From Mytilus edulis (taxonomy: Eukaryota > Mollusca > Bivalvia > Mytilida > Mytilidae), in the NCBI RefSeq assembly GCF_963676685.1, contig NC_092354.1, positions 19,350,746 to 19,414,745 on the forward strand: 64,000 bases of DNA. The letters run 5' to 3'. The position numbers and the translations under genes are program-made. Of this stretch, positions 55,662 to 64,000 are shown piece after piece (within the stretch, counting starts at the first letter, position 1; each line of letters begins with the position of its first letter). The notes under the pieces were generated by a model. That model saw only the letters and a program-made list of their open reading frames with translations. It did no database searches and was not told the DNA's origin.

Positions 55662-55865
55662 ATACTAACAAAGAAATACATAAATTAGGCCTTTCTTCAA
55701 TGAATTTCAAAATCAATACATTTAAAATAGATGTTGACGAACAACTTCTATAGGAATTGTGTTTAAAATTTCGACTCTAAGCTACTAAGTAAAAAATGGT
55801 ATAGTTTTGTCACCAAATCTTGATTTGTTTGATAAGATGAAGGAATGACAAACTAATTATGTCTG

Positions 55866-56003
55866 AAATACCCAAAAATGAAAATAAGGTCACGTCATTG
55901 GTTGAATTTCCATTGTTTATGACGTTTTTAACCAATCACGACGTTTTGGTGTTCACTTTTGAAAATATTACCCAGAATGCATGAGATTCTGAAACGGCGA
56001 ATT
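55866..56003 (+). mobile_element. MITE M1, single-end copy
   Basis: AAAATGAAAATAAGGTCACG, TCATTGGTTGAATTTCC, ACGTTTTGGTGTTCAC, AACGGCGAATT. Confidence 0.8.
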
Positions 56004-56356
56004 GAAAACTGTCATTTATTACGTTCAGGATGTTCGCTACTTTGTTCCAAATAATAACCTTTTAAAAAGAGTGTATCAATTTGAAAGTAAAAAATCAACG
56101 AACATAAAAAACGAAAAAAAGTATAAGTCTGTGTGCTTGATTCCGATATACAAAATGGTTTTAAATATCAACTTTATCATAAAACATCAAAAAGGTCACA
56201 ATCTGGTTCGAAAATAAGTATATTTCAAAAGTCTTAATCCTAAAGAAATTACACATATGAAAGTACATGATATTCTCCATAGTAAGTACATTATGGATCT
56301 TTTGTCAAAAATATGATGATTTTGTGCAATTGTTAGACATAAAAGCTTTAGAAACA

Positions 56357-56462
56357 CCTTGGCCGCCACCTACGATCCAAAATGTGTTATAACCAGAAGA
56401 TTCCAATTTTGATATAGAATTCATCAATATTAAAAAAATTGGATCGTCGATGGCGGCCAAGG
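56357..56462. mobile_element. 106-bp hairpin element
   Basis: CCTTGGCCGCCACCTACGAT (56357) and its near-complement ATCGTCGATGGCGGCCAAGG (to 56462) form 24-bp arms with two mismatches. Confidence 0.75.
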
Positions 56463-57124
56463 TTAATTATGCCAAAATAATTCAAATTATAGATTTTTGT
56501 TTTACCAAAATTGACCTTAAATACAAATAAATGTTAGTTTATAGATGTTCAAACTATATGTTATCTATACTATAAAACGAGAAGACCTCATTTTGTGTGT
56601 CGCTTCTCTTCTTTCCACAATAAATTAATTAACACGCCTCTGTGTCCTATAGGTACAGTGCATTGTCGCATTTGTCATCCATTCATATGATTATTCTGAT
56701 TGAGTTTTTTAGGAGAATAACGAGGAAAAGGGCATCCGGATATTGTCCCGTCATTGGACGAAATTTTAAGTCAGATTAGACTTCCGGTTTGCGCTTTTCC
56801 GTAAACTTTGAACATACATGAGTCATACATTTACTACGAATAAAGTGTATTTTCAGAATTCTATCTGCTAATAGCCTATCATTTTCAAGTTTACTATCCA
56901 CGGCGGTCACAGAGTTTATTAAATAGAGAGGGTCTGTATACTATATCGATGACCACCATGGATCGATTAGCAAACTTAGAATTGAAAGTAAATACACTTT
57001 ATTTATATAGTAATGAATGTTCATAATAGACATATAAGCGCTTAAATTATTCATGTCAACATTTGATACCTTTTCTGAAATTCTCCAGTCATTAAATCTT
57101 TTATAAAATTTATTGATTACAATG

Positions 57125-57415
57125 TTACATGTTGAGACAACTCTCCAGAAGAGACCAAAATGACACAGACATTAACAATTATAAGTCACCGAACAGCCTT
57201 CAACAACGAGCAAAGCCCATACCACATAAGGTTACCGTACGGCCTTCAACAACGAGCAAAGCCCATACCGCATACTCAGCTTTAAAATGCCCCGAAATGA
57301 CAATGTAAAACAATTCAAACGAAAAAACTAGCGGCCTTATTTATGTACAACAAATGAATGAAAAACAAATATATAACACATAAACAAACGAAAACCACTG
57401 AATTACAGGCTCCTT
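57125..57415 (-). repeat. R2 tail fragment, reverse
   Basis: GACAACTCTCCAGAAGAGAC, GTACGGCCTTCAACAACGAG (present twice, at about 57190 and 57238), CCGCATACTCAGCTTTAAAA, and CACATAAACAAACGAAAACC. Confidence 0.8.
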
Positions 57416-57600
57416 ACTTAAATGTTTATAACATACTAAATGTATATTGATAGAAAACCAAAAATTGGGATTTTTTTAAATAAAGGAGGAGGGATAAAAA
57501 AAACATTTTCCTGTCCCCAATAAACTATGACTCATGATACTTTTGCTGAAATTCTCCAGTCATTCAATATTTTACAAAATTCTTCCAACGACACTTTACA

Positions 57601-57736
57601 CAGGGGCGTATCCAGCTATTTTAAAAAGGGAGGAGTGTCCAACTATATGCTCCCACTCAAATGCATTGATCGTCCAAAAAAGGGGGGTCCAACCCCCGGA
57701 ACCCCTCCCCGCCCCCTGTATTGGCCGCCGCCAATG
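57601..57736. mobile_element. hAT-like MITE nested in the Helitron
   Basis: Starts CAGGGGCG and ends CGCCAATG; flanked by CTTTACA on both sides (57594-57600 and 57737-57743), fitting an imperfect 8-bp hAT target duplication. Internal AAAAAAGGGGGGTCCAACCC. Confidence 0.65.
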
Positions 57737-58783
57737 CTTTACATACTTTAAACTACGCTCTGAATGCCCGCGATTTCGCGGGTGTGTTCTTGTAAAGTTA
57801 TGAAAAGATAGGCAGGGGTAAGCGGGATTTTTCTTAATGGCACTTCATAGTTAAAACAAAAAGACTCCGAATATTTGACATAAATTCAAAAACAAGAGGG
57901 GGGAAAATCCTTATATAACGAAGAATATAACAAGTATATTTAGTATATTTTTGTTTTTAAAACCAATCTAATCAAGAAAGTTTCGTTCACCAGAACAATC
58001 ATATATTGCATAGTTGTGATACATTAAAAACAATATACCATCCATGTTCAAAATGGTGTAAATTGAATATTTATAAATTAATTGAAAAACGCAGATTAGG
58101 AAATGATTCTTATTGGTCGACCATTTGGTCTTTTATCAACTGGGGGAGTTGGCAGGATGATTCTTTTTGAAAAAAATGATTTTGACACGTTGCAAGTCTG
58201 CGCTTCACTGCACGGCTGTATCATCCGAGTGCTCCTAAACAGGAGGGAATTACGAAAGAAGAAGAAGTACGCATTTGATGTCTGCGTTTTGTTGGGTAAA
58301 AACAATCATCCCACAATATCAAATGATCGTCACCTTTCATAATTGAAATTGTTTTATTTTTTTGTTCTATTAATTATATAGATGTCATTAAAACTTGAAC
58401 TTAAAAGTTAGTTACATCGGGGTATGATAGTAGATATATATTGAGTTAAGAGAGTTTTTAAAACCCCTAAAACTGAACAGAAAGTCAAATTCCTTATGCA
58501 AATTGACAATCATATAAAACATTATCGAGTTGTTTTGTATTAATAAGATACGATAGTATAGTTTATTCTCATAAAACCATGCAAATACAAAGGTTACAGA
58601 GAAGTTAAAAAATTATATAATAACATAAAAATAAAAATGAAAGAACAATTAAATACCGTTGCAAATGAGAAACATTTTTTCTTAATTGCAGCAAACACTG
58701 TTTCCTTAATATGCGAGGTAAATTCTATAAAAAAAACTTTAATAATTTGGAAGTTAATGCAAATTGAAAAAAATCTCTCCAAA

Positions 58784-59360
58784 GGAGTAGGTCCGGTAAG
58801 GACCGATTTTGGCCTCAAATTTCAGGTTCATCTGACGAAAGATTTTGACCACTTTTTAAACACTTGAGTGTCTATTTCATTTAAAACAATTAGTTTATGG
58901 AAAGATTTTAACTGATTTAGTTATTAAAAACGATCCGATTCAAGCTCAAATATGAAAAATCTACCAAATATGCCGAAAAATGTCACTTTTCAGATGGTTT
59001 TTGTCAAAAATGAAAGTGGCCGCATCCGTGTTCATTCTCAACCTTTATATATGTTATGTATTATCATAAAATACAACTTATATTTCAATATTAAGGATGA
59101 ACACGAATGCGGCCACTTTCGTTTTACACGAAAACCGTCTAAAAATTAACTAAAATGCTAGAATTGTGAAGATTTCAGTAATTTAGCATGATTTTATGGT
59201 GCTAGTACCCGATATATGTCCATTGTTAAGTCAAAAACAGCCCATATTTATGTAGCAGAAGCATTCCACTGTCCAATAAATAACTAAAAGTTTACATTTT
59301 AACAACTTTGTAAAACTGCTATATTTTGGGGCCAAAAAGGGGTCTTATTTGACCTACTCC
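58784..59360. mobile_element. 577-bp inverted-repeat element
   Basis: GGAGTAGGTCCGGTAAGGAC...TTTTGGCC (left) and its partner GGCCAAAAAGGGG...GACCTACTCC (right) are complementary ends. Inside, 58992-59035 and 59097-59143 form a second inverted repeat around GAAAGTGGCCGCATCCGTG. Confidence 0.65.
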
Positions 59361-60060
59361 TCTATACAAAAACAGGAACAAAAGTATGATTTTTTTTACA
59401 AAACAGTCGTAACAACTAAGGTTAAAAACGGTATTGTCCATAACACAGTACAATCTCAATAATACTGAACTCCCAGGAAATTCAAATTGGAAAGTCCCAA
59501 ATCAAACGAAAAAATCAAATGATAAAAGATATCAAACGAATGATTTCATTGCCTTGTTTTTTTGGTTTTGTTGCTGATATTTTTTTTTACAGTAAGCAAA
59601 AGTGTAGTTAAGAATTTGACACTTCTTTCTATGGACAAACTTAGGACAGCCAATCATGCTCCCCTTGTCAACAAATTGACACTTCGGAAGAACCTTTATG
59701 ATACCCAACTAGTTTAATTTTTATGTCACTATTACCATACAGATTTTAACAAAATTTCCTATTACAATAAGTATATGTTTAACAAAATATATTTTTTTTA
59801 ATTTTTAATTTTCTGAAACTGTTGTCTATATTTTTAAGGTTATTAAAATTAGATTAGGAATTGTGTGTTGTTAAATTACATCAAAACAAAGTGAAAAACG
59901 CGAAGAAAAATAAATAGTTCCATGCCTTTACTACATTACATAATTATATCAAAAACAATCTTCTTAAAGAGGGGCTAAAGATACCAGAAGGACAGTCAAA
60001 TTCATAGATCGAAAATAAACTGAAAACAGTACGGCTAAAAATTTAAAAAAAAACAAAACA
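59361..60060. repeat. R4 (reverse) and R5 (reverse) fragments in intron 1 of gene B
   Basis: 59455-59545: AAATTCAAATTGGAAAGTCC, ATCAAATGATAAAAGATATC (R4 reverse). 59965-60060: GATACCAGAAGGACAGTCAA (R5 reverse). Between them lies sequence homologous to 41580-41830 of gene A. Confidence 0.6.
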
Positions 60061-60287
60061 AACAAATAATATTACACAGACAAAACTCATTTATAAACAA
60101 AACTATAAATTAATTTGGGTATAAAGAAAAAGAATTTAATTTCAATTCATGTATTTTTTAATTAGTTGGGTTTTTTTTGGATTTCTTTCGGTATGTTATC
60201 ATTTAATAAGTCGCCATACAAATTTTGTAGACTAAAATTCGATCGGCAAAATTTAAATTGCATAATTGAGAATTACATTTGACTTAC

Positions 60288-60315
60288 CTGTGATGTCTGC
60301 GGTTTCCCTGTCTAG
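60288..60315 (-). other. Untranslated exon 1 of gene B (predicted)
   Basis: Ends at a strong donor GACATCACAG|GTAAGT (60288/60287) and begins about 30 bp after the TATA box. Spacing TATA-to-donor equals that of gene A. Confidence 0.55.
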
Positions 60316-60335
60316 GTAAATATATATTCATGGTA

Positions 60336-60345
60336 CTTATATATA
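60336..60345 (-). promoter_or_regulatory. TATA box of gene B
   Basis: TATATATAAG on the minus strand inside the conserved promoter block shared with 42290-42390. Confidence 0.6.
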
Positions 60346-60884
60346 CTGTAAAGAGGAAGTTAAGCCTGCAGGACGTACATGTATGGCAGCACCTAAGAAT
60401 CATGCAGTGGGTGATACATTGATAGTGGCTGCTTTGGGCTTTATATGTTCTATGTTGAAAGAAAACTCAAAAAGATAAAAGAAACACATTTGTTGTACAT
60501 TTGGTAACTATGGTTACAATGGCACCATAACAACCCTTTAATTTAAGTCATAAACCTCAATTAAATTTTGTTTTTCAACTTAGATTTTCTTATATTCAAC
60601 TGCTAATTATTTTTGATATAACAAATATATATTATCATAGCTCCACATTTTTCTAAACGTTTAAGTTGACAAACATAAGTTGCAACTATGGCAACTCTTG
60701 TTTTCATGGCAACCATATGATGCAGTTTTTCATTTTCTTTAAAAGTGTGAAAATAACGTTTTTCCAATTCTATTTTCTTCTAAGAACAGAGTGCTATGAA
60801 AAAACCTGTTGATTGGTATTTGTTCATTGGACCTTTGTCTATGACATACAAAACATAATCGTATGTAGCTTTGTATGTTTAACC
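60346..60884. other. Upstream region of gene B, no gene seen
   Basis: AT-rich. No conserved regulatory motif could be assigned beyond the TATA block. Confidence 0.4.
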
Positions 60885-61165
60885 CCGCCGCATTTTTGCG
60901 CCTGTCCCAAGTCAGGAGCCTCTGGCCTTTGTTAGTCTTGTATTATTCTAATTTTAGTTTCTTGTGTACAATTTGGAAATTAGTATGGCGTTCATTATCA
61001 CTGGACTAGTATATATTTGTTTAGGGGCCAGTTGAAGGACGCCTCCGGGTGCGGGAATTTCTCGCTACATTGAAGACCTGTTGGTGACCCTCTGCTGTTG
61101 TTTTTTATTTGGTCGGGTTGTTGTCTCTTTGAAACATTCCCCTTTTCCATTCTCAATTTTATCCT
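60885..61165 (+). repeat. Repeat R6 copy, long
   Basis: CCTGTCCCAAGTCAGGAGCC, CTGGACTAGTATATATTTGT, GGGGCCAGTTGAAGGACGCC, CTCGCTACATTGAAGACCTG. Confidence 0.8.
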
Positions 61166-61429
61166 TTATTCTATTGGGGAAAAACATTCGTTGTCTCTTT
61201 TTTTCTTTTTTTTTTGGATGATATTTTTTTTTACAGTAAGCTACTTTATTTTCATGATTTGATAGCACAATTCATTTACTTTTATAATGATAAAACATTT
61301 AATCACGTATTTCATTTCTGTATTTTTTTCCATTAAGTATCATTTAATTATTAAAAAAAAGAAATTAAATTTTTTTAAATATAAATTTGGTTGTCTTTTG
61401 TTTGTTTATAAACCTTATGGTAATTGAAA

Positions 61430-61645
61430 AACAGATCAAAACACAAAACTTAACATGAATCATGAAAATGAGGCCAATATAAGATCAAAACTACGAGACT
61501 GACACATATCCTTCACAATCATATCATACAACATATACATATGACCTACTGTTTGTAGTACAGTATCTGAGAAACAGACCTAATCACCTTACTGAAGTCT
61601 TGATCACTGATCCATGAAAGGAGGTCAAGGTCATTTGAACCCTCC
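61430..61645 (-). repeat. R1 fragment, reverse
   Basis: CATGAAAATGAGGCC, GAAACAGACCTAATCACC, CACTGATCCATGAAAGGAGG and an exact AGGTCAAGGTCA at 61622-61633 match R1 in reverse orientation. Confidence 0.65.
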
Positions 61646-62364
61646 CTGACAGGAATTTAGGCATTATAAGGAGCCCACATATACGACAAGAATGTACCCA
61701 ACGTACACAAATGCCCCACTCGCACTATCATTTTTGCGATTTTCAGTTAATCTCTATCTTTAATAATATTGAAGATAATAACCAGAAACTGTAATTTTTC
61801 CTTAAAATTACCTTTTCAGAGGCAGAAACTCAACAAGGGGTTGTCTGATGCGTCTGACAATTTAATGGCAAATAGATCTTAGCCTGGATTATTTTTTCCT
61901 TTATATCAGGTTTGCTCTAAATGCTTTACATTCAGAGAGACAAGACAAAAACTGCATTTTACCACCATATTCATTTTTTTAGCCACGGCAGTCATCTATA
62001 TTTTTTATTAAAAAATTCCATCGGTCTTTTATAGGAAAAAATCGGACCAGAAAACCTGTTCTTAACGGACTTCCGTATGTTTATGGTGGGGCCTGGTTAT
62101 CTGTTTTGAGTGATGTCGCGATTCACGCGTTTGAAACATGGCTGAACTGGAACTAAAATTATCGTTTTGTCGTACTTTCCGATACTTATAGAGACAAACT
62201 ACTCAGCAACAAGAATTATAAAATTGATGAAAACTTTATTTTGTATTTATATACTGCGAATTTGCACATAAATGAATGGCAGTGAATTATCGTTATCGTT
62301 GTGACTTGTCTTCACTCTTTCCTATACAAAAAGTACAATAACTCGAGCTTGCTCCACGAAATAA
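61646..62364. other. No supported gene
   Basis: 61680-61750 shares CCCCACTCGCACTATCATTTT with 6928. A 17-codon ORF at 62141-62194 with good start context (AACATGGCTG) is too short to call. Confidence 0.4.
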
Positions 62365-62490
62365 ATGTAACAGTTACAATTATTCCATTCATTTGATGTG
62401 TTTGAGCTGTTAATTTTGCCATTTGATAAAGGACTTTCCGTTTTGAAATTTCCTTTGAGATCGATTTTTTTTATTTTACGTTTCACCTGC
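62365..62490 (+). repeat. Repeat R4 copy
   Basis: CATTCATTTGATGTGTTTGA, TTTTGCCATTTGATAAAGGA, CTTTCCGTTTTG. Confidence 0.7.
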
Positions 62491-62739
62491 TGGCCTACAG
62501 ACGTCAATTAGAACTTACAAGCAAAAGTGTTTTGCACTGACGAAAAACAGATGGCCTTGGAGAGAAACCAGTACAAACTGTCTTTAAGGGCATCAACGCA
62601 ACACACTTGACTTTAATAATAATAATAAGTCTATATTAAATTTGTGCGTGTTATTTTTACTTTCTATATGTATAAAATTTAGAAAGGAAAGGGGGAATGA
62701 TCAAAACGACAACAATCCGACCATAGAGCAGACAACAGC
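62491..62739. other. Region shared with 42560-42950 upstream of gene A
   Basis: CAGACGTCAATTAGAACTTA, AGATGGCCTTGG, CCAGTACAAACTGTCTTTAA. No gene. Confidence 0.5.
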
Positions 62740-62815
62740 CGAATGCCACCAATGGGTCTTCAATGTAGCAAGAAACTCCCGCACCCGGAGGCGTCCTTCA
62801 GCTGGCCCCTTAAAA
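62740..62815 (-). repeat. Repeat R6 copy, reverse
   Basis: GGTCTTCAATGTAGCAAGAA, CCCGCACCCGGAGGCGTCCT, TCAGCTGGCCCCT. Confidence 0.85.
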
Positions 62816-62966
62816 GATATGTATATTAGTTCTGTGATAATGGACGTCATATAAACTCCGAATTATACACTTATTTCTTATTATGTATTTTTCATTTCTG
62901 ACGATTTTTTTCATAGTTGCTGCTGAAAGATGCACCAAGGGAACACTATCTTCTATCAATGGCGAT

Positions 62967-63971
62967 AATTCGCCGTCACAGAATCTAATGCATCCTGGGT
63001 AATATTATTCAAAGTATACACCAAAACGTCCTGATTGGTTAAAAATGACATAAACAAAGGAAATTTAACCAATAACGTGATGTTATTTCATTTCGGGGGT
63101 ACGAAAAATGAAATCATCCATGATTCTTAATATTTTGAATCTAAGGTTAAAGATTTCCCATTTCATTTAGTGGTTATTTGACGATTTAGGCTATTGACTT
63201 TTTTTCAAACATACTTGATTCCAAAACTTTCATTTTTTAACCACAATTTAAGTATTTTTTCCCCAATCTATCAAATAGGGAAATTTAAGGGGAAACAATA
63301 TTTTATAAATAATGTAAGTGATTTTTGAGCTGACGTTTCCCTCCAGAATTTAAAGTTCATCAGCAGTAATATCGGATAAGTGATTTCAGATTTAAAAATA
63401 ATAACAAAAAATAACAACAAACGCACCGTTCAACTTGTCCGAAGCGCTTTTACTTTCAGTTTTATCTTGTATCATACTGCTATTCATTCTCTTACAGTTT
63501 TCTGTAAAATTAAGTTTAATAATACATTGAAACATTATTGATTTAAGTGGTTACTAAATGATTTTCTAATGCTGTCAATCGAATAGCAAACTAAATACAA
63601 AATGTTGAATATTATCCTTAAAAAAACATGCCATCAATTATACTTAACTATACAAAGAGCAATTTCGTGATTGAAAACAAAAGTCTGAAAATGTCATAAT
63701 TGATACAAATAACCATAAATAAAAGGGATACACGTTCACCTATCATACATGAATTTCTTACTTATCTATCATTCATTTTGGTAAATCTTTAACCTTAGAT
63801 TCAAAATATTAAGAATCATGGATGATTTCATTTTTCGTACCCCCAAAATGAAATAACATCACGTTATTGGTTAAATTCCTTTGTTTATGTCATTTTTAAC
63901 CAATCAGGACGTTTTGGTGTATACTTTGAATAATATTACCCAGGATGCATTAGATTCTGTAACGGCGAATT
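62967..63971. mobile_element. MITE M1, full element with 190-bp TIRs
   Basis: 62967-63156 is the near-perfect reverse complement of 63782-63971 (AATTCGCCGT ... AAGATTT / AAATCTTTAACC ... ACGGCGAATT). The ~625-bp interior is AT-rich with no ORF. Four single-end copies of the same family lie at 7871, 32860, 53305 and 55866. Confidence 0.85.
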
Positions 63972-64000
63972 CCTTAGATGGAATATAACCGAGCAGTTAA

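Larger units (their letters stand above)
56564..57792 (+). mobile_element. Probable non-autonomous Helitron
   Basis: Starts TCTATACTATAAAACGAGAA after A. Ends with the hairpin CCCGCGATTTCGCGGG then TGTGTTCTTG before T. The end differs from the canonical CTAG only by CTTG. It resembles the Helitron at 17855-18395 at both ends. Contains an R2 tail fragment and a hAT-like MITE, so it is nested. Confidence 0.65.
55364..60287 (-). other. Intron 1 of gene B (inferred)
   Basis: From donor GTAAGT (60287) to acceptor AG at 55365-55364. It holds a dead main-exon start, an M1 copy, a Helitron with nested elements and a TIR element, which explains its greater length than the gene A intron. Confidence 0.5.

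Noticed and set aside
58096..58342. Overlapping ORFs on both strands upstream in gene B intron 1
   Set aside because: They fall in sequence partly alignable to the gene A intron where neither frame is open; no conserved protein.
62141..62194. Short ORF with strong start context (AACATGGCTG)
   Set aside because: Only 17 codons, no splice donor found at its end, no homologous copy; insufficient.

Overview
The window is eukaryotic, AT-rich and repeat-dominated, and looks like the nuclear genome of a marine bivalve, most likely a mussel. Evidence for this: spliced genes, tRNA-derived SINE heads, LINE and Helitron remains, and several dispersed repeats I recognise from memory as common in mussel DNA (for example those carrying GCGCGTCTGGCGTA or AAGTCAGGAATATGACAG). 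No rRNA, true tRNA gene, CRISPR array or bacterial operon is visible. Repeat names R1-R7, E1, M1 and P1 are mine, for use within this report.

Layout. 0-6.4 kb: three copies of repeat R1 (carrying the nuclear-receptor-like motif TGACCTTGACCT), one split by an inserted TIR element, E1. 6.4-9.6 kb: dispersed repeats, a SINE and small MITEs. 9.6-12.9 kb, minus strand: a C2H2 zinc-finger gene whose last finger has been amplified into a frameshifted 85-bp satellite with a 599-bp higher-order repeat. 13-16.3 kb: a SINE and AT-rich DNA. 16.3-19.3 kb: a 2.9-kb TIR element holding a 0.46-kb hairpin, a ~190-bp tandem array and a Helitron in one array unit. 19.5-23.2 kb, minus: a decayed L1/Tx1-like LINE (endonuclease and reverse transcriptase) split by a plus-strand retroelement fragment. 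24.7-26.5 kb: two homologous decayed coding stretches facing each other. 27.6-28.4 kb, minus: a LINE ORF1-like protein with one internal stop. 29.9-32.0 kb: a 2.1-kb TIR element carrying only a broken packaging-type ATPase and a broken adenain-like protease, a miniature Polinton/Maverick-like relic. 32-35 kb: repeats.

35-63 kb holds what I judge to be the real host genes: two minus-strand, head-to-tail paralogues (A, 36.46-42.35 kb; B, 51.1-60.3 kb), each with a TATA box, a short untranslated first exon, a main exon starting exactly at ATG (signal peptide plus proline-rich mature region), a short proline/threonine-rich exon and a small terminal exon. Intron phases agree in both. Flanks, introns and promoters align between the copies, so this is an old segmental tandem duplication. 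An additional terminal exon at 35.4 kb and a dead start of a main exon at 55.6 kb show further copies or exon duplications. Introns and spacers are filled with MITEs, Helitrons and dispersed repeats; the last kilobase is a MITE with 190-bp TIRs.

How the parts work together: only the zinc-finger gene (a probable DNA-binding regulator) and the two secreted proline-rich proteins look like candidates for host function. Nearly everything else is transposon-derived. All gene models come from reading the sequence by eye; transcripts were not available.
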